Of a stretch of DNA of 64,000 nt, positions 17,829-25,175 are shown piece by piece. The notes under the pieces were generated by a model. The model was given only the letters and a program-made list of their open reading frames with translations. It was not told the origin of the DNA and did no database searches. The position numbers and the translations under genes are program-made. The stretch comes from Bryobacteraceae bacterium. Its GTDB lineage: Bacteria; Acidobacteriota; Terriglobia; Bryobacterales; Bryobacteraceae. The DNA lies in the NCBI GenBank assembly GCA_023384675.1, contig JAHDVK010000003.1, forward strand, positions 1-64,000, read 5' to 3'. Each line of letters begins with the position of its first letter. Position 1 is the stretch's first letter.

Positions 17829-18938
17829 ATGCGACGCCGTGATCTGCTTGCCTCCTCCGCCGCACTGCCGGCGGCGCTTTCCGCGCAAGGACAGTCCGCT
17901 TCTCCAGGGAACCTGGTGATCTCATCGGCGAATGGCCTGAAGTGCTGTGCGCTCGCCATGCAGATATTGAAGTCCGGCGGCGATACCCTCGACGCCGTCG
18001 TGGCGGGTGTCAATCTGAACGAAGAGGACCCCGAGGACACCTCGGTCGGCTACGGCGGGTTGCCGAACGAGCGCGGCGTCGTTGAACTCGACGCCAGCGT
18101 CATGCACGGCCCCACCCGTCGCGCCGGCTCCGTCGCCGGGATCACGGGCATCCGCTACCCTTCGCGCGTCGCCAAGCTGGTGATGGAACAGACGGACCAC
18201 ATCATGCTCGCCGGGCAGGGTGCTCTCGATTTCGCCAAAGTGTGGGGCTTTCCCGAGGAGAATCTGCTCACTGAGCGGGCGCGCCTGGCTTGGATCGCCT
18301 GGATGCAGTCCCGCCGCGACCGCAACGGCGGCAACACCTGGGCGCCGGGCATCGATGCTCCGGATTACGAACCTCGAGCCGGCCTGCGCCGCCAGTTCCC
18401 CAACGCCACTGAGCGGGAAATCGCCTGGGCGCTCGATGTGACACAGAATCCGCCCACGGGCACCATTAATTGCCTTGCCATGAACACGAAAGGCGAAATT
18501 TCGGGCGTCACCACCACGTCCGGGCTGGCGTGGAAGATCCCTGGGCGCATCGGCGATTCGCCGATCATCGGCGCAGGTCTCTATGTCGATCAGGACGTGG
18601 GCGCGGCCGGTTCCACCGGGCGGGGCGAGGAGAATATCCGCGTCGCCGGCGCGCACACCATTGTCGAGAATATGCGCCACGGCATGGACCCCAAACAGGC
18701 CTGCCTCGATTGCCTGAAACGCATTGTGCGCAACTTCAACGGGGACCATCGCAAGCTGAATCTCTTCGACATCAACTTCTATGCGCTGCGGAAGGACGGC
18801 GCCTACGCCGGCGCCGCGCTCTGGAGCGGAGGCGCCCGCCAGGGCGGCTATTGGGCTGCGCCGCGCTTCGCAGTGAACGATGGCGATGAATCGCGGCTTG
18901 AGGATTGCGCCTGGCTCCTGGAGCGCAAGCCGCAGTAA
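17829..18938 (+). CDS. Glycosylasparaginase-family Ntn-hydrolase, Tat-exported
   Basis: 369 residues. The N-terminus MRRRDLLASSAALPAALSA is a Tat signal. The body matches N4-(beta-N-acetylglucosaminyl)-L-asparaginases: GGDTLDAVVAGV, DTSVGYGGLPNERG (alpha chain), and the predicted autocleavage site before Thr212 (PPTGTINCL), then TTTSGLAWKIPGRIGDSPIIGAG. The residue before the nucleophile is Gly, where the family usually has Asp. It would hydrolyse the GlcNAc-Asn bond or a related amide in the periplasm. It stands alone and is followed by the tRNA on the other strand. Confidence 0.82.
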   Translation: MRRRDLLASSAALPAALSAQGQSASPGNLVISSANGLKCCALAMQILKSGGDTLDAVVAGVNLNEEDPEDTSVGYGGLPNERGVVELDASVMHGPTRRAGSVAGITGIRYPSRVAKLVMEQTDHIMLAGQGALDFAKVWGFPEENLLTERARLAWIAWMQSRRDRNGGNTWAPGIDAPDYEPRAGLRRQFPNATEREIAWALDVTQNPPTGTINCLAMNTKGEISGVTTTSGLAWKIPGRIGDSPIIGAGLYVDQDVGAAGSTGRGEENIRVAGAHTIVENMRHGMDPKQACLDCLKRIVRNFNGDHRKLNLFDINFYALRKDGAYAGAALWSGGARQGGYWAAPRFAVNDGDESRLEDCAWLLERKPQ

Positions 18939-18941
18939 GCA

Positions 18942-19017
18942 TGGCGGGCCCGGAGGGACTCGAACCCCCGGCCTGCTGGTTCGAAGCCAGACGCTCTATC
19001 CACTGAGCTACGGGCCC
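18942..19017 (-). tRNA. tRNA-Arg (anticodon TCG)
   Basis: A 76-nt cloverleaf including an encoded CCA end. The acceptor stem is GGGCCCG/CGGGCCC with discriminator G. The D arm is GCTC-AGTGGATA-GAGC, the anticodon loop CTTCGAA gives TCG (reads CGA), the variable loop is 5 nt, and the T arm has TTCGAGT. The top pair of the anticodon stem (27-43) is a T-C mismatch. The 3' end is three bases from the asparaginase-family gene's stop. Confidence 0.95.
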
Positions 19018-19030
19018 GCTTCTGTGCTGA

Positions 19031-19693
19031 TTATAGCGGCTTGAGCGCGGTGTACAGAAACCCGGCACGCTCCGCTGCTTCGCGCTTCACGAACCGGACC
19101 GGTTCGGCGAACACAGTCGCATTGTGGACGAAGGTGTGGAACTCGCCGTTCTCGCCGCAGGGGTCGATCCCGGAGGGCAGGTCTTTGAGAAACTCCTCGT
19201 CGAACTCCCGTCCGCAGAAGCCCGCCGGCAGGCGTTTCGGATCGATCGTCGTGACGATGGCCCGCTGGCCTGCGGAGATCATGGCCCGCGCGAGGCCGTC
19301 AGTATCGAGACCCCAAAGAGGGAAGAGCGCTTCCAGGCCCGTGGGCGCGAGCATGCGTTCGCGGTAGGCGCGGACGTCTTCGAGGAAGAGGTCTCCGAAG
19401 GCGACGGCGGTGATGTTTTCGGCGCGCGCCCGGGCGCACGCGGCGGCCATGCGGGCTTCGTACTCATCGTTCGGGCACGGCCAGGGCAGATCCACCGGCC
19501 ACAGCGGCAGGCTCGCCGCCCGGGCCTGCGCTTCCACCAGAGCGCGCGGCACGCCGTGCATGGCGACGGCGTTTTCCGCTTCGTCGAAGGTGGTCAGCAG
19601 GGCCGCGACATCGACCTCCGCGCGCTGCCGCAGCAAGTGCAGCGCCCAGGCGCAGTCCTTCCCGCTGGACCAGGCCAGGAGGACCCGCTTCAC
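19031..19693 (-). CDS. Dph6-like PP-loop ATPase (diphthine-ammonia-ligase family)
   Basis: 220 residues with an N-terminal PP-loop SSGKDCAWAL that binds ATP, and the Dph6-family ending GENGEFHTFVHNA. Eukaryotic and archaeal Dph6 amidates diphthine; bacterial members have no diphthamide substrate and are thought to form other amides through an adenylated intermediate. The GTG start at 19693 overlaps the stop of the preceding gene (GTGA). It is the last gene of the seven-gene ligase operon. The role as an amide-forming enzyme is inferred from family and context. Confidence 0.8.
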   Translation of the reverse strand: MKRVLLAWSSGKDCAWALHLLRQRAEVDVAALLTTFDEAENAVAMHGVPRALVEAQARAASLPLWPVDLPWPCPNDEYEARMAAACARARAENITAVAFGDLFLEDVRAYRERMLAPTGLEALFPLWGLDTDGLARAMISAGQRAIVTTIDPKRLPAGFCGREFDEEFLKDLPSGIDPCGENGEFHTFVHNATVFAEPVRFVKREAAERAGFLYTALKPL

Positions 19694-20043
19694 TCGCCGA
19701 GATCCTCCCAGGAGCAGGCGTTTTCGCCAGCTTCGTCCCAATCGGCCTCGGCGGTTTGCTGGAAGATCCGCTGCATGCGCTGATCGGGATCCGGCGTCTC
19801 GTTGTCCAGCGCTTTGCGGATGCGCGGGTGTTCGTCAAAATTGGGGGCGACCAGGAACATCAGGGTGACGAAGGCGGTGATGGAGCCTTCGGTGGTGAGC
19901 TCGTGGGAGCGCGCGCGGTCAATGCCGAGGCGGACACGGCGCATGATTTCCGCGTCGCGCAGTTCGGCCACGGCCTCGGGCTGTTCCTCACAGAGATGAT
20001 CGAAGATGAATCCGGCAAGTTCGCGGTCTTCGGCGGCGGTCAT
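19690..20043 (-). CDS. Small acidic protein of unknown function in the ligase operon
   Basis: 117 residues, acidic and mostly helical (MTAAEDRELAGFIFDHL; ADWDEAGENACSWEDLGE). No signal peptide, cysteine motif or known domain can be recognised. ATGA couples it to the ATP-grasp gene upstream and GTGA to the Dph6-like gene downstream, so it is certainly translated with them. It could be a carrier or scaffold, but nothing in the sequence proves that. Confidence 0.75.
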   Translation of the reverse strand: MTAAEDRELAGFIFDHLCEEQPEAVAELRDAEIMRRVRLGIDRARSHELTTEGSITAFVTLMFLVAPNFDEHPRIRKALDNETPDPDQRMQRIFQQTAEADWDEAGENACSWEDLGE

Positions 20044-21227
20044 GATGCTTCATGGTACAGCGCCGCGGAGGCGCCCACCCACTCGAGGTCCTTATTGTGG
20101 TCGACGCCCATCATGGCCCCGCGGCCGAGGCGGATGATGTGGGTGACAGGGCGTCCGGAGGCGTACATGACGCGGATTTCGGCCTTGGTGTAGCCGTGCG
20201 GGGTTTCGATGACGGGGGTGAAGTCCACGCGCTCCTGCAGAATCCAGTTCTGGCGTTCGGAGGGCGGAATTTGGTCAATTTGACCCCGTTTGGGCCCCAA
20301 AATGACGCCAAAACCCGCAAAACTGTACAACGGTTTCAGCACCCAGCCGTCGAGCGAATCGCCGAGACCGTCCGCCTCGCTGAGGAAGACCGTCTTGGGG
20401 ACGCTCGGGTGATCCAGGAAGGGCAGCGAGAACTTCGAGATGCGGAAATAGTGGTTCGGGTGTCCGGCCCACTCGACGTCGAGCTCATCGCGCCAGTCGA
20501 AGGGAATGGCCGCGCCGCGGCGCTCGACTTCGTCGATGATCGTGCGGTTGTAGATGCGCTCGATGGGCGTCCATTGGCCGTCGCGCTCGTAGAGCAGGCG
20601 GCGGCCTTCCTTGCGGAGCTTTGTAATGCAGACGGTGCGGATGCCGAGCATTTGCTCCGTCAGCGTGAAATCGGGACGGGTTTTCTGGCCCGCGGGATCG
20701 ATGTCGAGCAGAACCACGTTCGCGGGCGAATGATCGCCCACGATGGTTTCGTTGAGGATCTTCCGGTACGCATCCATGTCGAGGCCATCGAGCAGGTAGT
20801 GCAGGTCGCGGGGAAGATCGTAGGCTTCGAGGTAGGCTTGGGCGAGCGCTGGCTGGAAAGCGTAAAGCGAGGGGAAGGCCTGGATTTCAACGAGGCGTGG
20901 AGCGAGCAGGCCGTCTTCGCCGCGGATGACGCCAAAGTCCACCTGCACGAACAACGGCTCATCCGGTTCGTTCGGCGCGCGGTACTGCGCGGGGATGGCG
21001 GCTTCGGAGGCTTCGCGGTAGCCGGGATTGTGCGTGAGTTGTTCGATGAGCTGTTCGCCCTCGCGGGAGCAGCGGCGCATGAAGTCCCAGTCGAAAAAAC
21101 AGGGGGTTTCGCAGAGCCGGAACGGAACCGGTTCGCCGCAACGCGCGGCGATCAGTGAAAGAAACCGCTCGTAGCGTTCGGGGGTGTAGGTGTGATTGAA
21201 GAGCTTGCGCAGTTGTTCGCCGGTCAT
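20040..21227 (-). CDS. ATP-grasp-fold ligase (second of the operon)
   Basis: 395 residues. The N-terminal third is unfamiliar; the C-terminal half has ATP-grasp signs: WVLKPLYSFAGFGVIL (Lys and Gly-rich loop), then WILQERV and KAEIRVMYASG. ATP-grasp enzymes join a carboxylate to an amine or thiol through an acylphosphate. The substrate is unknown. The start at 21227 overlaps the stop of the aminopeptidase gene (ATGA), which fixes it. It is coupled to the small acidic protein gene downstream by another ATGA. Confidence 0.78.
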   Translation of the reverse strand: MTGEQLRKLFNHTYTPERYERFLSLIAARCGEPVPFRLCETPCFFDWDFMRRCSREGEQLIEQLTHNPGYREASEAAIPAQYRAPNEPDEPLFVQVDFGVIRGEDGLLAPRLVEIQAFPSLYAFQPALAQAYLEAYDLPRDLHYLLDGLDMDAYRKILNETIVGDHSPANVVLLDIDPAGQKTRPDFTLTEQMLGIRTVCITKLRKEGRRLLYERDGQWTPIERIYNRTIIDEVERRGAAIPFDWRDELDVEWAGHPNHYFRISKFSLPFLDHPSVPKTVFLSEADGLGDSLDGWVLKPLYSFAGFGVILGPKRGQIDQIPPSERQNWILQERVDFTPVIETPHGYTKAEIRVMYASGRPVTHIIRLGRGAMMGVDHNKDLEWVGASAALYHEAS

Positions 21228-22240
21228 AGAGTGAACTCCCCGTCGCGCATGATACAGCGGTCGTCGGCCCAAATGCTGAAACGGCGGCCGACGACGTCGA
21301 TATGGGTGGAGGAATACCATTGCGCGCCGGTGTGATCGCCGTAGGGGTTGCCGAAGGCGATGTGGACGCCGGGGATTTTTTCGTCCTGCAGGATGTTGCC
21401 GATGACGTCGCGAACGCCGAGATTGGTGCCGATGGCGAACTCGCCCACCAGATCGGAGTTCTCATCGGTGTGCGTGTAGCGCCAGAACTCGTCTTCGAGC
21501 GCCTTGTCGGCCGAGTGAGCTTCGACGAGGCGGTTCTCGCGGATCCGCAGTGTGAGCGGTGTGGCGGCAAGGTCGCCGTACTTGGCGCAAAGGTAGTCGC
21601 CGACCACCCCATCCACCACAAAGACGCCGTTCACTTCGCCGGGCGTGGTCCAGACCTCGCCGCCGGGCAGGTTACCCCAAGTGTTTTCGCTGATGATGCC
21701 GGAGGTCTTGAGCCACTTGTAGGCGGGGTTCATCGCGGCGGTGAGATCGGTACCCGCGGGGGTGGTGGCGCGGATCAGCTTCGCGGGACGGGTGAACTCG
21801 AGCACGCGCAGGCTGAGGGCATCGACGGCCGCGTAGTCGGCGCGCATGCCTTCGAGCATGATGCGCTTTTCGATGTTCACCATGTGGGCGTGGCGGATGA
21901 GGCGGCGGTTCACGACATCGGTCATCTGCATGCGGCTGCGGAGTTCGTTGGCCTGCGCGACGACGGCGAAGATCGAGACGCGGCTGGTTTCGAGGTCTTC
22001 AAGCACGGTGGCGGGCATACCGGTGAGCGGGCGCGCGGCGAGGTCTTCGAGGACAAAGGCCCGGTGCGGCGCGCCGAGTGAGCGCAGCGCGGCGGCAAGC
22101 GAGGCGGCGATCTCGAGGCAGGCGTGGTCGGCGATGAGGGTCACCTTTTCATGCGGCTGAATGCGGAGGCAGGCGTGTACGGCATTCGCGGCGCCGGGCG
22201 CGAGTTCCGGATCGAAAGGGACTTGTGCGAGATCGGTCAT
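21224..22240 (-). CDS. M29-type (AmpS/PepS-like) metallo-aminopeptidase
   Basis: 338 residues, a little shorter than usual M29 enzymes (about 370-410). The C-terminal metal site appears complete: Glu in VGEFAIGTN, Glu in LQDEK, His in GVHIAFGNPYG, and His and Asp in SSTHIDVVG. The family removes N-terminal amino acids using two metals. In this operon it may trim a peptide-like product or release a building block. Starts and stops overlap the GCS2 ligase gene upstream and the ATP-grasp gene downstream by four bases each. Confidence 0.82.
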   Translation of the reverse strand: MTDLAQVPFDPELAPGAANAVHACLRIQPHEKVTLIADHACLEIAASLAAALRSLGAPHRAFVLEDLAARPLTGMPATVLEDLETSRVSIFAVVAQANELRSRMQMTDVVNRRLIRHAHMVNIEKRIMLEGMRADYAAVDALSLRVLEFTRPAKLIRATTPAGTDLTAAMNPAYKWLKTSGIISENTWGNLPGGEVWTTPGEVNGVFVVDGVVGDYLCAKYGDLAATPLTLRIRENRLVEAHSADKALEDEFWRYTHTDENSDLVGEFAIGTNLGVRDVIGNILQDEKIPGVHIAFGNPYGDHTGAQWYSSTHIDVVGRRFSIWADDRCIMRDGEFTL

Positions 22241-23367
22241 GCGGCGGCGGGCGGGTCGAACAGGCCCGCTTCGGTCTCCTGAATGATGTAGTCCACGACG
22301 GCCTTGAGGTCGCGGGTCTCGTGGAAGACCTTGAGCTGGCGGTCAGCGCCGGTGCCGGTTTCCAGGACGTTGCGGAGGTAGTTGACCTCCTCGCGGCTGC
22401 CGAGCTCATCGAGGACCGGATCGATCAGTTGGAAGTATTCCTCCATGAGCTGCCGGAACGGCACCTCGGTGCGCTTGCCGAAATCGATCAGCTTGCCGTT
22501 GATGCCGTAGCGGACGGCGCGCCATTTGTTTTCCATGATCAGCGCGCGGCGGTAGAGGCGGAAGCCCTGGTTGTTCGAGTAGAGCTTCCAGAGCATCACG
22601 ACGGTGGCCTGGATCAGCGCGGTGAGCGCGATGGTTTCGTCCAGGCGCAGGGGCAGGTCGCAGATTCGGAATTCGAGGGTATTAAAGCTCGGATGGGGGC
22701 GGATGTCCCACCAGATCTTCTTGGCGTTATCGATACAGCCGGTCTTGACGAGCAGATTGACGAAGTTCTCGTACTCGCTGTAGCTGGTGAAGTAGTCGGG
22801 GATGTTGGTGCGCGGGAACTTGTCGAACACCTTGCAGCGGTAGGAACGCAGGCCGGTTTCGTCGCCGAGCCAGAAAGGCGAGTTGGTGGAGAGCGCGAGG
22901 ATGTGCGGCAGGAAGTAGCGCGCCGCGTTCATGATGTGGATCGTGGTCTCTTTGTCCTCGATGCCGACGTGGACGTGGAGCCCGAAGATGAGGTTGGCGC
23001 GGGCGACGAGCTGCATGTCCTCGATGATGGTCATGTAGCGTTCGTCGGGGTAGATGCCCTGTTTGCGCCAGTCGGAAAAGGGATGGGTGGCGGCGGCGGC
23101 GAGGCGGAGGCCGTTGGCCTTGGCGAGCTGCACCATCTGGCGGCGGATATTGGTGACCTCCTCGCGCGCTTCGGCGACGTTGCGGCAGATCTGCGTGCCC
23201 ACCTCGACGACGCACTGGTGCATCTCGGGCTTGACGCGTTCACGCAGCAGGAGCTTACCCTGCTCGATCATCTCCGCTTCGATGTGGCTGCGCAGTTCCC
23301 GGGTGGCCGGGTCGATGGTCATGTACTCTTCCTCGATGCCGAGGGTGAAGCTGGGGCGGTCGTCCAT
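22237..23367 (-). CDS. GCS2-type carboxylate-amine ligase (YbdK-like)
   Basis: 376 residues of the glutamate-cysteine-ligase type 2 family. The ATP/metal site is GIEEEY near residue 10, with EVGTQICRN, HVHVGIED (metal-binding His and Asp) and FRICDLPL later. Members form gamma-glutamyl-type amides; plain glutathione synthesis is only one option, and YbdK-like proteins often lack it. A good ribosome binding site (AGGAGCTGACATC before ATG) sets the start at 23367. It lies four bases after the first ATP-grasp gene and overlaps the aminopeptidase gene. Confidence 0.85.
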   Translation of the reverse strand: MDDRPSFTLGIEEEYMTIDPATRELRSHIEAEMIEQGKLLLRERVKPEMHQCVVEVGTQICRNVAEAREEVTNIRRQMVQLAKANGLRLAAAATHPFSDWRKQGIYPDERYMTIIEDMQLVARANLIFGLHVHVGIEDKETTIHIMNAARYFLPHILALSTNSPFWLGDETGLRSYRCKVFDKFPRTNIPDYFTSYSEYENFVNLLVKTGCIDNAKKIWWDIRPHPSFNTLEFRICDLPLRLDETIALTALIQATVVMLWKLYSNNQGFRLYRRALIMENKWRAVRYGINGKLIDFGKRTEVPFRQLMEEYFQLIDPVLDELGSREEVNYLRNVLETGTGADRQLKVFHETRDLKAVVDYIIQETEAGLFDPPAAA

Positions 23368-23371
23368 GATG

Positions 23372-24319
23372 TCAGCTCCTGCCTTCGCCGCCGGCGAGGA
23401 AGCGAGCCCAGTGATAATCGGCCTGCGGCACCTCGTCCGAAAGGGCGCGTTCGATGGCGAGATCGGCCATCGCATTGAGGATCCAATCGAAGTTGGCTTC
23501 GCCGACGCTGTTGCGGTCGGCGTCGGGGGCGGGGTTGAGATAGTCGATGGCGTAGGGGACACCGTCGCGCACGGCGAACTCGACGGTATTCATGTCGTAG
23601 GAGAGGGCTTCGCAGAGCGCGATGGAATCGCTCACGATGCGGCCGTAGAGCGGCGATTGCGTGGGGTCCTGGTCGAGGCGGTAGCGTTCGTGGTGCGGGT
23701 AGCGCGGGTCGTAGGCCATCACGTGCACGTTGCGCCGCCCGATGCAGTAGCAGCGGTAGTATTCGGTGAACTCGATGGATTCCTGGAGCACCATGCCGAG
23801 GTCGCCGGTCCGGGCGTAGGCGGCATAGAGTTCCTCGGGGTTGTGGACTTTGAAAACATTGCGCCAGCCGCCGCCGAGGTGGGGCTTCATGAACATGGGG
23901 AAGCCGAGGTAGTCGAAGATTTCCTCCCAGTTGAGGGGGAACTGGAGGTTGCGCATCGATTCCGGCGTGGTGCCGGGCGGATGGGCGTGGTGGGGCAGCA
24001 TGACGGTTCTGGGGACGGCCACGCCGAGTTTGAGACCGATGGCGTAGTTAAAGATCTTGTCGTCGGCGCTCCACCAGAAGGGGTTGTTGATGACGTGCGC
24101 GCCGTGCAGGATGGCGTTTTTGAGATAGGCGCGGTAGAAGGGGATGTCGTGCGAGATGCGGTCGATGATGAGCCGGTAGGGAGAGGGCTGGTCGATGCGG
24201 AAGCCGCCGGTCAACAGGCTTTCCGCCACGACGCCGTCCACGCCGCGGCTGTTGATGCGGTCAATGAGAGCGGGAGGGAAGGTGTTTTCCATCCCGTAAA
24301 GCAGAGCGATCTTGCGCAT
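23372..24319 (-). CDS. RimK-like ATP-grasp ligase (first of the operon)
   Basis: 315 residues: pre-ATP-grasp domain (about 1-110), then FPMFMKPHLGGGWRNVFKV (Lys and Gly-rich loop), MVLQESI and the metal site MNTVEFAVRDGVPYAIDYLNP (Glu, Asp, Asn). This is the RimK/D-Ala-ligase type of layout, so an amide-bond former. The substrate is unknown. GGAGG four to five bases upstream of the ATG supports 24319. The gene sits 11 bases after the esterase gene. Confidence 0.83.
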   Translation of the reverse strand: MRKIALLYGMENTFPPALIDRINSRGVDGVVAESLLTGGFRIDQPSPYRLIIDRISHDIPFYRAYLKNAILHGAHVINNPFWWSADDKIFNYAIGLKLGVAVPRTVMLPHHAHPPGTTPESMRNLQFPLNWEEIFDYLGFPMFMKPHLGGGWRNVFKVHNPEELYAAYARTGDLGMVLQESIEFTEYYRCYCIGRRNVHVMAYDPRYPHHERYRLDQDPTQSPLYGRIVSDSIALCEALSYDMNTVEFAVRDGVPYAIDYLNPAPDADRNSVGEANFDWILNAMADLAIERALSDEVPQADYHWARFLAGGEGRS

Positions 24320-24330
24320 GCGTTCCTCCG

Positions 24331-25050
24331 TCAGCAGCCTAAGTATCTCCACACCATTTCATGCCACAGGGGCCAGTCATGATAGGCGCCATAGCCCCAG
24401 CAGTCGAAGGTGTGCGGAATGCCTTTCGCGTGGAAGATGCCGGCGAGGCGGCGGGTGGCGTCGAGGCAGATATCGTGTTCGCCGGCGGCCAGCACCCAGC
24501 GCACATCGTGGCGATACTGTCCGAGGTACCATTCGTCGCCCAGGTTGGGCAGCGAATCCACAGGGTTATGGAAGTAGCACAGGTCGTCGTAGTAGCCGTC
24601 CAGGAAGGGCTTGATGTCGTAGGCGCCGCTGAGGCCGGCGCTGGCGCGCACGGCGTCCGGGTGGCGCAGCGCGAAATTGACGGCATGATAGGCGCCGAAG
24701 CTGCATCCGGCGGCGGCGACGCGGTGCGCGTGGGCGCGCATACGCATCAGGGGCAGCACTTCGTGGACGAGGTAGTCGTCATACTGCTGGTGGCGGCGGA
24801 TGCGCCCGCTCGGATGGGCCCATTTGCAGTAAAGGCTCTCGGTGTCGATGCTGTCCACGCAGAAGAGCATGATGCGGCCCGCGTCGATCGCCGGCCGCAG
24901 CGTATTCACCATCCCGCGGTCCTCGAACTCGAAGAAACGGCCCATGGAGGTGGGAAAGACGAGCACGGGGACGCCCGCGTGTCCATGTACGAGCAGTTCC
25001 ATATCGCGGTTCAGGCGGGGGCTGAACCATTTGTGGTGTTCGCGGTTCAT
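24331..25050 (-). CDS. Esterase-D-like alpha/beta hydrolase, first gene of the ligase operon
   Basis: 239 residues with the nucleophile elbow AAGCSFGAYHA (Ser), a likely acid in AGEHD and His in GAYHDWPLWHE. The N-terminus (WFSPRLNRDMELLVHGH) resembles the esterase-D/antigen-85-like group. No signal peptide is seen, so it should be cytoplasmic. It could hydrolyse an ester or amide precursor for the ligases encoded after it. A possible weak promoter lies upstream (TACACT at 25091-25096, minus strand, with TTGCCC 19 bases earlier). Confidence 0.8.
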   Translation of the reverse strand: MNREHHKWFSPRLNRDMELLVHGHAGVPVLVFPTSMGRFFEFEDRGMVNTLRPAIDAGRIMLFCVDSIDTESLYCKWAHPSGRIRRHQQYDDYLVHEVLPLMRMRAHAHRVAAAGCSFGAYHAVNFALRHPDAVRASAGLSGAYDIKPFLDGYYDDLCYFHNPVDSLPNLGDEWYLGQYRHDVRWVLAAGEHDICLDATRRLAGIFHAKGIPHTFDCWGYGAYHDWPLWHEMVWRYLGC

Positions 25051-25125
25051 ACAAAAAAGCCGGCCGGTGACGCGGCGCGGCGATTTTCTCAGTGTAGAGC
25101 AGCGGCGGGGCGGCCGGGCAAGCAG

Positions 25126-25156
25126 AAGGCGGACGCCGCCGGAGCGGGCCCGCCTT
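25126..25156 (-). terminator. Inverted repeat after the TonB-receptor gene, possible terminator
   Basis: AAGGCGG at 25126-25132 pairs with CCGCCTT at 25150-25156 around a 17-base GC-rich loop, 20 bases beyond the receptor's stop. There is no U-run, so intrinsic termination is uncertain. It also lies upstream of the ligase operon and may insulate the two units. Confidence 0.4.
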
Positions 25157-25175
25157 TGGCCAGCGTTTCCTCTGC

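Noticed and set aside
20052-21158. 369-codon plus-strand frame opposite the second ATP-grasp gene
   Set aside because: Antisense noise; the minus-strand gene is fixed by start/stop coupling on both sides.
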